Assembly (NCBI GenBank): GCA_022605405.1
Contig: JABYQQ010000027.1
Coordinates: forward strand, 1-64,000
Direction of reading: 5' to 3'
Length of the DNA stretch: 64,000 nt
DNA from: Earliella scabrosa
Lineage: Eukaryota > Basidiomycota > Agaricomycetes > Polyporales > Polyporaceae
Part shown: piece after piece, positions 1 to 12,887 of the stretch
Layout: the number at the start of each line of letters is the position of its first letter
Position numbering within the stretch: the stretch's first letter is position 1
Position numbers and translations under genes: made by a program
Notes under the pieces: model-generated
What the model saw: only the letters and a program-made list of their open reading frames with translations
Told to the model about the DNA's origin: nothing
The model's database searches: none

Positions 1-3000
1 CAACCCAACACTCTAGCCCTCGCCCTCTAACTCGTTTACCCAACGCTTCACCCGTAACACTCCAACCGTCGTCCCTAACACTTCAACTCTACACGTTAAC
101 CCAGCACTCTGACGTCGCACACTAACGCTCTAACCCTCGTCCCGAACACGTCACCCTAACGCTTCAACTCGTCCCTAGCACGTAAACCACGCTCTGACCC
201 TCGTCCTTAACGCTTCAACCCTCGCACACTAACGCGTCAACCCAACGCTCTAGCCTCGCCCTCTAACTCGTTTACCCAACGCTTCGACCCGTAACACTCC
301 AACCGTTCCCTAACACTTCAACTCTACACGTTAACCCAGCACTCTGACGTCGCACACTAACGCTCTAACCCTCGTCCCGAACACGTCACCCTAACTTCAA
401 CTCGTCCCTAGCACGTCAACCACGCTCTGACCCTCGTCCTTAACGCTTAACCCTCGCACACTAACGCGTCAACCCAACACTCTAGCCCTCGCCCTCTAAC
501 TCGTTTACCCAACGCTTCGACCCGTAACACTCCAACCGTCGTCCCTAACACTTCAACTCTACACGTTAACCCAGCACTCTGACGTCGCACACTAACGCTC
601 TAACCCTCGTCCCGAACACGTCACCCTAACGCTTCAACTCGTCCCTAGCACGTAAACCTGACGCTCTGACCCTCGTCCTTAACGCTTCAACCCTCGCACA
701 CTAACGCGTCAACCCAACACTCTAGCCCTCGCCCTCTAACTCGTTTACCCAACGCTTCGACCCGTAACACTCCAACCGTCGTCCCTAACACTTCAACTCT
801 ACACGTTAACCCAGCACTCTGACGTCGCACACTAACGCTCTAACCCTCGTCCCGAACACGTCACCCTAACGCTTCAACTCGTCCCTAGCACGTAAACCTG
901 ACGCTCTGACCCTCGTCCTTAACGCTTCAACCCTCGCACACTAACGCGTCAACCCAACACTCTAGCCCTCGCCCTCTAACTCGTTTACCCAACGCTTCGA
1001 CCCGTAACACTCCAACCGTCGTCCCTAACACTTCAACTCTACACGTTAACCCAGCACTCTGACGTCGCACACTAACGCTCTAACCCTCGTCCCGAACACG
1101 TCACCCTAACGCTTCAACTCGTCCCTAGCACGTAAACCTGACGCTCTGACCCTCGTCCTTAACGCTTCAACCCTCGCACACTAACGCGTCAACCCAACAC
1201 TCTAGCCCTCGCCCTCTAACTCGTTTACCCAACGCTTCGACCCGTAACACTCCAACCGTCGTCCCTAACACTTCAACTCTACACGTTAACCCAGCACTCT
1301 GACGTCGCACACTAACGCTCTAACCCTCGTCCCGAACACGTCACCCTAACGCTTCAACTCGTCCCTAGCACGTAAACCTGACGCTCTGACCCTCGTCCTT
1401 AACGCTTCAACCCTCGCACACTAACGCGTCAACCCAACACTCTAGCCCTCGCCCTCTAACTCGTTTACCCAACGCTTCGACCCGTAACACTCCAACCGTC
1501 GTCCCTAACACTTCAACTCTACACGTTAACCCAGCACTCTGACGTCGCACACTAACGCTCTAACCCTCGTCCCGAACACGTCACCCTAACGCTTCAACTC
1601 GTCCCTAGCACGTAAACCTGACGCTCTGACCCTCGTCCTTAACGCTTCAACCCTCGCACACTAACGCGTCAACCCAACACTCTAGCCCTCGCCCTCTAAC
1701 TCGTTTACCCAACGCTTCGACCCGTAACACTCCAACCGTCGTCCCTAACACTTCAACTCTACACGTTAACCCAGCACTCTGACGTCGCACACTAACGCTC
1801 TAACCCTCGTCCCGAACACGTCACCCTAACGCTTCAACTCGTCCCTAGCACGTAAACCTGACGCTCTGACCCTCGTCCTTAACGCTTCAACCCTCGCACA
1901 CTAACGCGTCAACCCAACACTCTAGCCCTCGCCCTCTAACTCGTTTACCCAACGCTTCGACCCGTAACACTCCAACCGTCGTCCCTAACACTTCAACTCT
2001 ACACGTTAACCCAGCACTCTGACGTCGCACACTAACGCTCTAACCCTCGTCCCGAACACGTCACCCTAACGCTTCAACTCGTCCCTAGCACGTAAACCTG
2101 ACGCTCTGACCCTCGTCCTTAACGCTTCAACCCTCGCACACTAACGCGTCAACCCAACACTCTAGCCCTCGCCCTCTAACTCGTTTACCCAACGCTTCGA
2201 CCCGTAACACTCCAACCGTCGTCCCTAACACTTCAACTCTACACGTTAACCCAGCACTCTGACGTCGCACACTAACGCTCTAACCCTCGTCCCGAACACG
2301 TCACCCTAACGCTTCAACTCGTCCCTAGCACGTAAACCTGACGCTCTGACCCTCGTCCTTAACGCTTCAACCCTCGCACACTAACGCGTCAACCCAACAC
2401 TCTAGCCCTCGCCCTCTAACTCGTTTACCCAACGCTTCGACCCGTAACACTCCAACCGTCGTCCCTAACACTTCAACTCTACACGTTAACCCAGCACTCT
2501 GACGTCGCACACTAACGCTCTAACCCTCGTCCCGAACACGTCACCCTAACGCTTCAACTCGTCCCTAGCACGTAAACCTGACGCTCTGACCCTCGTCCTT
2601 AACGCTTCAACCCTCGCACACTAACGCGTCAACCCAACACTCTAGCCCTCGCCCTCTAACTCGTTTACCCAACGCTTCGACCCGTAACACTCCAACCGTC
2701 GTCCCTAACACTTCAACTCTACACGTTAACCCAGCACTCTGACGTCGCACACTAACGCTCTAACCCTCGTCCCGAACACGTCACCCTAACGCTTCAACTC
2801 GTCCCTAGCACGTAAACCTGACGCTCTGACCCTCGTCCTTAACGCTTCAACCCTCGCACACTAACGCGTCAACCCAACACTCTAGCCCTCGCCCTCTAAC
2901 TCGTTTACCCAACGCTTCGACCCGTAACACTCCAACCGTCGTCCCTAACACTTCAACTCTACACGTTAACCCAGCACTCTGACGTCGCACACTAACGCTC

Positions 3001-6000
3001 TAACCCTCGTCCCGAACACGTCACCCTAACGCTTCAACTCGTCCCTAGCACGTAAACCTGACGCTCTGACCCTCGTCCTTAACGCTTCAACCCTCGCACA
3101 CTAACGCGTCAACCCAACACTCTAGCCCTCGCCCTCTAACTCGTTTACCCAACGCTTCGACCCGTAACACTCCAACCGTCGTCCCTAACACTTCAACTCT
3201 ACACGTTAACCCAGCACTCTGACGTCGCACACTAACGCTCTAACCCTCGTCCCGAACACGTCACCCTAACGCTTCAACTCGTCCCTAGCACGTAAACCTG
3301 ACGCTCTGACCCTCGTCCTTAACGCTTCAACCCTCGCACACTAACGCGTCAACCCAACACTCTAGCCCTCGCCCTCTAACTCGTTTACCCAACGCTTCGA
3401 CCCGTAACACTCCAACCGTCGTCCCTAACACTTCAACTCTACACGTTAACCCAGCACTCTGACGTCGCACACTAACGCTCTAACCCTCGTCCCGAACACG
3501 TCACCCTAACGCTTCAACTCGTCCCTAGCACGTAAACCTGACGCTCTGACCCTCGTCCTTAACGCTTCAACCCTCGCACACTAACGCGTCAACCCAACAC
3601 TCTAGCCCTCGCCCTCTAACTCGTTTACCCAACGCTTCGACCCGTAACACTCCAACCGTCGTCCCTAACACTTCAACTCTACACGTTAACCCAGCACTCT
3701 GACGTCGCACACTAACGCTCTAACCCTCGTCCCGAACACGTCACCCTAACGCTTCAACTCGTCCCTAGCACGTAAACCTGACGCTCTGACCCTCGTCCTT
3801 AACGCTTCAACCCTCGCACACTAACGCGTCAACCCAACACTCTAGCCCTCGCCCTCTAACTCGTTTACCCAACGCTTCGACCCGTAACACTCCAACCGTC
3901 GTCCCTAACACTTCAACTCTACACGTTAACCCAGCACTCTGACGTCGCACACTAACGCTCTAACCCTCGTCCCGAACACGTCACCCTAACGCTTCAACTC
4001 GTCCCTAGCACGTAAACCTGACGCTCTGACCCTCGTCCTTAACGCTTCAACCCTCGCACACTAACGCGTCAACCCAACACTCTAGCCCTCGCCCTCTAAC
4101 TCGTTTACCCAACGCTTCGACCCGTAACACTCCAACCGTCGTCCCTAACACTTCAACTCTACACGTTAACCCAGCACTCTGACGTCGCACACTAACGCTC
4201 TAACCCTCGTCCCGAACACGTCACCCTAACGCTTCAACTCGTCCCTAGCACGTAAACCTGACGCTCTGACCCTCGTCCTTAACGCTTCAACCCTCGCACA
4301 CTAACGCGTCAACCCAACACTCTAGCCCTCGCCCTCTAACTCGTTTACCCAACGCTTCGACCCGTAACACTCCAACCGTCGTCCCTAACACTTCAACTCT
4401 ACACGTTAACCCAGCACTCTGACGTCGCACACTAACGCTCTAACCCTCGTCCCGAACACGTCACCCTAACGCTTCAACTCGTCCCTAGCACGTAAACCTG
4501 ACGCTCTGACCCTCGTCCTTAACGCTTCAACCCTCGCACACTAACGCGTCAACCCAACACTCTAGCCCTCGCCCTCTAACTCGTTTACCCAACGCTTCGA
4601 CCCGTAACACTCCAACCGTCGTCCCTAACACTTCAACTCTACACGTTAACCCAGCACTCTGACGTCGCACACTAACGCTCTAACCCTCGTCCCGAACACG
4701 TCACCCTAACGCTTCAACTCGTCCCTAGCACGTAAACCTGACGCTCTGACCCTCGTCCTTAACGCTTCAACCCTCGCACACTAACGCGTCAACCCAACAC
4801 TCTAGCCCTCGCCCTCTAACTCGTTTACCCAACGCTTCGACCCGTAACACTCCAACCGTCGTCCCTAACACTTCAACTCTACACGTTAACCCAGCACTCT
4901 GACGTCGCACACTAACGCTCTAACCCTCGTCCCGAACACGTCACCCTAACGCTTCAACTCGTCCCTAGCACGTAAACCTGACGCTCTGACCCTCGTCCTT
5001 AACGCTTCAACCCTCGCACACTAACGCGTCAACCCAACACTCTAGCCCTCGCCCTCTAACTCGTTTACCCAACGCTTCGACCCGTAACACTCCAACCGTC
5101 GTCCCTAACACTTCAACTCTACACGTTAACCCAGCACTCTGACGTCGCACACTAACGCTCTAACCCTCGTCCCGAACACGTCACCCTAACGCTTCAACTC
5201 GTCCCTAGCACGTAAACCTGACGCTCTGACCCTCGTCCTTAACGCTTCAACCCTCGCACACTAACGCGTCAACCCAACACTCTAGCCCTCGCCCTCTAAC
5301 TCGTTTACCCAACGCTTCGACCCGTAACACTCCAACCGTCGTCCCTAACACTTCAACTCTACACGTTAACCCAGCACTCTGACGTCGCACACTAACGCTC
5401 TAACCCTCGTCCCGAACACGTCACCCTAACGCTTCAACTCGTCCCTAGCACGTAAACCTGACGCTCTGACCCTCGTCCTTAACGCTTCAACCCTCGCACA
5501 CTAACGCGTCAACCCAACACTCTAGCCCTCGCCCTCTAACTCGTTTACCCAACGCTTCGACCCGTAACACTCCAACCGTCGTCCCTAACACTTCAACTCT
5601 ACACGTTAACCCAGCACTCTGACGTCGCACACTAACGCTCTAACCCTCGTCCCGAACACGTCACCCTAACGCTTCAACTCGTCCCTAGCACGTAAACCTG
5701 ACGCTCTGACCCTCGTCCTTAACGCTTCAACCCTCGCACACTAACGCGTCAACCCAACACTCTAGCCCTCGCCCTCTAACTCGTTTACCCAACGCTTCGA
5801 CCCGTAACACTCCAACCGTCGTCCCTAACACTTCAACTCTACACGTTAACCCAGCACTCTGACGTCGCACACTAACGCTCTAACCCTCGTCCCGAACACG
5901 TCACCCTAACGCTTCAACTCGTCCCTAGCACGTAAACCTGACGCTCTGACCCTCGTCCTTAACGCTTCAACCCTCGCACACTAACGCGTCAACCCAACAC

Positions 6001-9000
6001 TCTAGCCCTCGCCCTCTAACTCGTTTACCCAACGCTTCGACCCGTAACACTCCAACCGTCGTCCCTAACACTTCAACTCTACACGTTAACCCAGCACTCT
6101 GACGTCGCACACTAACGCTCTAACCCTCGTCCCGAACACGTCACCCTAACGCTTCAACTCGTCCCTAGCACGTAAACCTGACGCTCTGACCCTCGTCCTT
6201 AACGCTTCAACCCTCGCACACTAACGCGTCAACCCAACACTCTAGCCCTCGCCCTCTAACTCGTTTACCCAACGCTTCGACCCGTAACACTCCAACCGTC
6301 GTCCCTAACACTTCAACTCTACACGTTAACCCAGCACTCTGACGTCGCACACTAACGCTCTAACCCTCGTCCCGAACACGTCACCCTAACGCTTCAACTC
6401 GTCCCTAGCACGTAAACCTGACGCTCTGACCCTCGTCCTTAACGCTTCAACCCTCGCACACTAACGCGTCAACCCAACACTCTAGCCCTCGCCCTCTAAC
6501 TCGTTTACCCAACGCTTCGACCCGTAACACTCCAACCGTCGTCCCTAACACTTCAACTCTACACGTTAACCCAGCACTCTGACGTCGCACACTAACGCTC
6601 TAACCCTCGTCCCGAACACGTCACCCTAACGCTTCAACTCGTCCCTAGCACGTAAACCTGACGCTCTGACCCTCGTCCTTAACGCTTCAACCCTCGCACA
6701 CTAACGCGTCAACCCAACACTCTAGCCCTCGCCCTCTAACTCGTTTACCCAACGCTTCGACCCGTAACACTCCAACCGTCGTCCCTAACACTTCAACTCT
6801 ACACGTTAACCCAGCACTCTGACGTCGCACACTAACGCTCTAACCCTCGTCCCGAACACGTCACCCTAACGCTTCAACTCGTCCCTAGCACGTAAACCTG
6901 ACGCTCTGACCCTCGTCCTTAACGCTTCAACCCTCGCACACTAACGCGTCAACCCAACACTCTAGCCCTCGCCCTCTAACTCGTTTACCCAACGCTTCGA
7001 CCCGTAACACTCCAACCGTCGTCCCTAACACTTCAACTCTACACGTTAACCCAGCACTCTGACGTCGCACACTAACGCTCTAACCCTCGTCCCGAACACG
7101 TCACCCTAACGCTTCAACTCGTCCCTAGCACGTAAACCTGACGCTCTGACCCTCGTCCTTAACGCTTCAACCCTCGCACACTAACGCGTCAACCCAACAC
7201 TCTAGCCCTCGCCCTCTAACTCGTTTACCCAACGCTTCGACCCGTAACACTCCAACCGTCGTCCCTAACACTTCAACTCTACACGTTAACCCAGCACTCT
7301 GACGTCGCACACTAACGCTCTAACCCTCGTCCCGAACACGTCACCCTAACGCTTCAACTCGTCCCTAGCACGTAAACCTGACGCTCTGACCCTCGTCCTT
7401 AACGCTTCAACCCTCGCACACTAACGCGTCAACCCAACACTCTAGCCCTCGCCCTCTAACTCGTTTACCCAACGCTTCGACCCGTAACACTCCAACCGTC
7501 GTCCCTAACACTTCAACTCTACACGTTAACCCAGCACTCTGACGTCGCACACTAACGCTCTAACCCTCGTCCCGAACACGTCACCCTAACGCTTCAACTC
7601 GTCCCTAGCACGTAAACCTGACGCTCTGACCCTCGTCCTTAACGCTTCAACCCTCGCACACTAACGCGTCAACCCAACACTCTAGCCCTCGCCCTCTAAC
7701 TCGTTTACCCAACGCTTCGACCCGTAACACTCCAACCGTCGTCCCTAACACTTCAACTCTACACGTTAACCCAGCACTCTGACGTCGCACACTAACGCTC
7801 TAACCCTCGTCCCGAACACGTCACCCTAACGCTTCAACTCGTCCCTAGCACGTAAACCTGACGCTCTGACCCTCGTCCTTAACGCTTCAACCCTCGCACA
7901 CTAACGCGTCAACCCAACACTCTAGCCCTCGCCCTCTAACTCGTTTACCCAACGCTTCGACCCGTAACACTCCAACCGTCGTCCCTAACACTTCAACTCT
8001 ACACGTTAACCCAGCACTCTGACGTCGCACACTAACGCTCTAACCCTCGTCCCGAACACGTCACCCTAACGCTTCAACTCGTCCCTAGCACGTAAACCTG
8101 ACGCTCTGACCCTCGTCCTTAACGCTTCAACCCTCGCACACTAACGCGTCAACCCAACACTCTAGCCCTCGCCCTCTAACTCGTTTACCCAACGCTTCGA
8201 CCCGTAACACTCCAACCGTCGTCCCTAACACTTCAACTCTACACGTTAACCCAGCACTCTGACGTCGCACACTAACGCTCTAACCCTCGTCCCGAACACG
8301 TCACCCTAACGCTTCAACTCGTCCCTAGCACGTAAACCTGACGCTCTGACCCTCGTCCTTAACGCTTCAACCCTCGCACACTAACGCGTCAACCCAACAC
8401 TCTAGCCCTCGCCCTCTAACTCGTTTACCCAACGCTTCGACCCGTAACACTCCAACCGTCGTCCCTAACACTTCAACTCTACACGTTAACCCAGCACTCT
8501 GACGTCGCACACTAACGCTCTAACCCTCGTCCCGAACACGTCACCCTAACGCTTCAACTCGTCCCTAGCACGTAAACCTGACGCTCTGACCCTCGTCCTT
8601 AACGCTTCAACCCTCGCACACTAACGCGTCAACCCAACACTCTAGCCCTCGCCCTCTAACTCGTTTACCCAACGCTTCGACCCGTAACACTCCAACCGTC
8701 GTCCCTAACACTTCAACTCTACACGTTAACCCAGCACTCTGACGTCGCACACTAACGCTCTAACCCTCGTCCCGAACACGTCACCCTAACGCTTCAACTC
8801 GTCCCTAGCACGTAAACCTGACGCTCTGACCCTCGTCCTTAACGCTTCAACCCTCGCACACTAACGCGTCAACCCAACACTCTAGCCCTCGCCCTCTAAC
8901 TCGTTTACCCAACGCTTCGACCCGTAACACTCCAACCGTCGTCCCTAACACTTCAACTCTACACGTTAACCCAGCACTCTGACGTCGCACACTAACGCTC

Positions 9001-10871
9001 TAACCCTCGTCCCGAACACGTCACCCTAACGCTTCAACTCGTCCCTAGCACGTAAACCTGACGCTCTGACCCTCGTCCTTAACGCTTCAACCCTCGCACA
9101 CTAACGCGTCAACCCAACACTCTAGCCCTCGCCCTCTAACTCGTTTACCCAACGCTTCGACCCGTAACACTCCAACCGTCGTCCCTAACACTTCAACTCT
9201 ACACGTTAACCCAGCACTCTGACGTCGCACACTAACGCTCTAACCCTCGTCCCGAACACGTCACCCTAACGCTTCAACTCGTCCCTAGCACGTAAACCTG
9301 ACGCTCTGACCCTCGTCCTTAACGCTTCAACCCTCGCACACTAACGCGTCAACCCAACACTCTAGCCCTCGCCCTCTAACTCGTTTACCCAACGCTTCGA
9401 CCCGTAACACTCCAACCGTCGTCCCTAACACTTCAACTCTACACGTTAACCCAGCACTCTGACGTCGCACACTAACGCTCTAACCCTCGTCCCGAACACG
9501 TCACCCTAACGCTTCAACTCGTCCCTAGCACGTAAACCTGACGCTCTGACCCTCGTCCTTAACGCTTCAACCCTCGCACACTAACGCGTCAACCCAACAC
9601 TCTAGCCCTCGCCCTCTAACTCGTTTACCCAACGCTTCGACCCGTAACACTCCAACCGTCGTCCCTAACACTTCAACTCTACACGTTAACCCAGCACTCT
9701 GACGTCGCACACTAACGCTCTAACCCTCGTCCCGAACACGTCACCCTAACGCTTCAACTCGTCCCTAGCACGTAAACCTGACGCTCTGACCCTCGTCCTT
9801 AACGCTTCAACCCTCGCACACTAACGCGTCAACCCAACACTCTAGCCCTCGCCCTCTAACTCGTTTACCCAACGCTTCGACCCGTAACACTCCAACCGTC
9901 GTCCCTAACACTTCAACTCTACACGTTAACCCAGCACTCTGACGTCGCACACTAACGCTCTAACCCTCGTCCCGAACACGTCACCCTAACGCTTCAACTC
10001 GTCCCTAGCACGTAAACCTGACGCTCTGACCCTCGTCCTTAACGCTTCAACCCTCGCACACTAACGCGTCAACCCAACACTCTAGCCCTCGCCCTCTAAC
10101 TCGTTTACCCAACGCTTCGACCCGTAACACTCCAACCGTCGTCCCTAACACTTCAACTCTACACGTTAACCCAGCACTCTGACGTCGCACACTAACGCTC
10201 TAACCCTCGTCCCGAACACGTCACCCTAACGCTTCAACTCGTCCCTAGCACGTAAACCTGACGCTCTGACCCTCGTCCTTAACGCTTCAACCCTCGCACA
10301 CTAACGCGTCAACCCAACACTCTAGCCCTCGCCCTCTAACTCGTTTACCCAACGCTTCGACCCGTAACACTCCAACCGTCGTCCCTAACACTTCAACTCT
10401 ACACGTTAACCCAGCACTCTGACGTCGCACACTAACGCTCTAACCCTCGTCCCGAACACGTCACCCTAACGCTTCAACTCGTCCCTAGCACGTAAACCTG
10501 ACGCTCTGACCCTCGTCCTTAACGCTTCAACCCTCGCACACTAACGCGTCAACCCAACACTCTAGCCCTCGCCCTCTAACTCGTTTACCCAACGCTTCGA
10601 CCCGTAACACTCCAACCGTCGTCCCTAACACTTCAACTCTACACGTTAACCCAGCACTCTGACGTCGCACACTAACGCTCTAACCCTCGTCCCGAACACG
10701 TCACCCTAACGCTTCAACTCGTCCCTAGCACGTAAACCTGACGCTCTGACCCTCGTCCTTAACGCTTCAACCCTCGCACACTAACGCGTCAACCCAACAC
10801 TCTAGCCCTCGCCCTCTAACTCGTTTACCCAACGCTTCGACCCGTAACACTCCAACCGTCACTAACACTTT
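1..10871. repeat. Subtelomeric 240-bp satellite array, about 45 copies
   Basis: The unit is exactly 240 bp from 471 onward, with starts at 471, 711, 951 and so on to 10791, giving 43 full copies that look identical by eye. Copies 1 (2-238, 237 bp) and 2 (239-470, 232 bp) carry small deletions and substitutions. A final partial copy runs 10791-10860, with weak similarity to about 10871. The unit is a mosaic of degenerate 13- and 21-bp sub-repeats of the form AACGCTTCAACCCTCGTCCCT, and the CCCTAAC core resembles the TTAGGG telomere repeat on the C-strand. All six frames are closed, so no protein is encoded. The C-rich strand on + is what a left chromosome end would show. That the window starts near a telomere is inference, since no pure CCCTAA run is present. 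Confidence 0.95.
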
Positions 10872-12887
10872 ATTCGCTATTGGTCCTCTATACTAATTGA
10901 CTCCCTGCACAATCACCCCCTGCAATTATGAGATTTCTATATTGACAATAGCACACTATACAATCACATGGCCATGTTGACACAGACCGAGACATGGTCC
11001 TTCCTGAGGACTCTTTACTGAGTACCAGTTCCCCGATGGACGCTCGACCCGCCTATATCCTCACCTGGCGCCCTTTTTCGGGCCCAAGTCCGCAGCCAGC
11101 GGAGAGCCTCCTGAAGACTGGCACCCTGCACGCCACACTACAGTACCCGCTAAGTGGCACCTGGTTTCTGGTGAATGCACCCACACACGAGTTGCCCGTG
11201 GACAAACCCATTGTGGCTCTCGTGCATGACTGAGGCCGAGCGGGACACGAGTGCGCCTTGGTACAGCACGGTGGGTCATGACAGTCGGGTTACATTGACA
11301 TGACGGAGTGCGACCTTCGTGCCCTCAGCCTGAGGGCGCGACGGATGCCACCCCACGATAAGCACCTCCGCCCTCTTGGAGATACTTGATCATACGGAGG
11401 TGGATGCTAGACGTAGTAATACCGCACCCGACCTTTGCAACTGAGCCCCTCAAGCGTCCAAGACCTGCCTCGCTGCCGACTCCCCAAGCGGATCAAGACA
11501 CAACCACCCTTCCGAGCGATCACCGCGCCACTACCGCCGCTCGACTCTCCTCGTACCAGTAGAAATCCAAATGGGCTTGGGGGCGTGCCCGCTGAACGTA
11601 TACCGCAGGAACAGCATCTGATCGGCAATGCAACGCGCGAATGTCTCGGCACGCAAGTTGCACATGTGACGACGCGGGGTCCTTGAATGCGTCCTCAAGC
11701 CCGCCGTCGTCTGGCGGTACACAATCGAAAGGGTGCGGACATCCTTTTCCAGTGCAGAACGAAGATCATGGGTATATTTGCGAGGGGTTGCAGCATTGCA
11801 AGAAGGTCTGTCTGTAGAAGCGAAGCGCCAGTCAGCACGATCGCCAACACGTACGCGATAGAGTGGGTCATGGGGATAGAGCATCCTCGAGCGGAAATGA
11901 GAGAACTTAGTGTGGATTAGAGTACATCCGGGCCCCATCACCTGGGCCCCTCGACTCTCAAGGCCTGAGGACTCACCATGGGGAGAGGGGGGACAATCGT
12001 GTCTGGGCTGCGCTTCGCAAAAGACGCAGTGATGATGGAGGCGACCTAGGCGTTGTCAGAGTTAACCTGGATGTCCTCGAGACGCGCTTTGAGGTTCTGC
12101 AGTAGCTCGCAGCCGAGGGAACCTGCTTGAGCGAGGAATATGTGAGTGATGGATAGGAGCGTCGCGCCCTATGTGTTTGTGGTGACGAACCGGGAGAGCG
12201 TGGGTCAACAATCGTTGGCAGACGTGGTCGCCGCTGGACACGCTGTGTGGAGATGCGGAAGAGAAGAGCAGAAGGGACAAGCAGCGGCTGCGCACCTCTA
12301 AGGCCCAGTCCGCACAATTCTGCTCCCCCTCGTCCTTGTCCTCGAGCTTCTTCCACCACTGCCCGTCCTCTCGTCCTGTTCACCACTCAGGCTGTCCATC
12401 GACGTGACCGCGATCGTTCTGGGTCACAGATGCTGGGTGCGGCGAAAGGAGAAGAGATTATTGGGCGCCGGGGGGCGTGGGGGTATGCAAACTACGGCGA
12501 GAACATGCGTCGTGAGGGTCTAGCACAGAGCTTGTACTAGTAGTTAAAAGTTGCGAGACCTTCAAAGCAAACCTTCAAAGCAAAAAGGAGAGCAACACCA
12601 GACCGGTCGAGAGCGCACTTCAGCAAGCAGGAAAGACCATGACATATGCACGAGCGCGGACGGAAGAAGAGCGAGAGGAACAGAGGAACAAAAGCAGTCG
12701 TGGGCGGCTCGAGAACAACCGCCGTGGGAGAGTATCGCCCACGTGCTGAGCGCGTCCCAGCGAGCGTCTGAACGAATGGAGAGGCTCATCGCGAACTTGT
12801 CCAGGTTTTTTCTGGCCCGTATGCCACTCTTGCCTCGTACACTCTTTCTGCAGACAACTTGGCGGACGTGATAGTGCCCGCGCACGT
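10872..12887. other. Satellite-flanking sequence without a convincing gene
   Basis: The sequence changes abruptly at the satellite edge to unique, more AT-rich DNA (10872-10990), then GC-rich DNA. Short ORFs occur on both strands, but none has a domain I recognise, a consistent intron model or neighbouring exons. A minus-strand stretch near 11690-11880 has a hydrophobic reading in one frame but lacks a plausible gene around it. Confidence 0.5.

Noticed and set aside
1..10871. Regularly spaced repeats that could suggest a CRISPR array
   Set aside because: The 240-bp units are contiguous and identical with no repeat-spacer alternation, in a eukaryotic intron-rich context.
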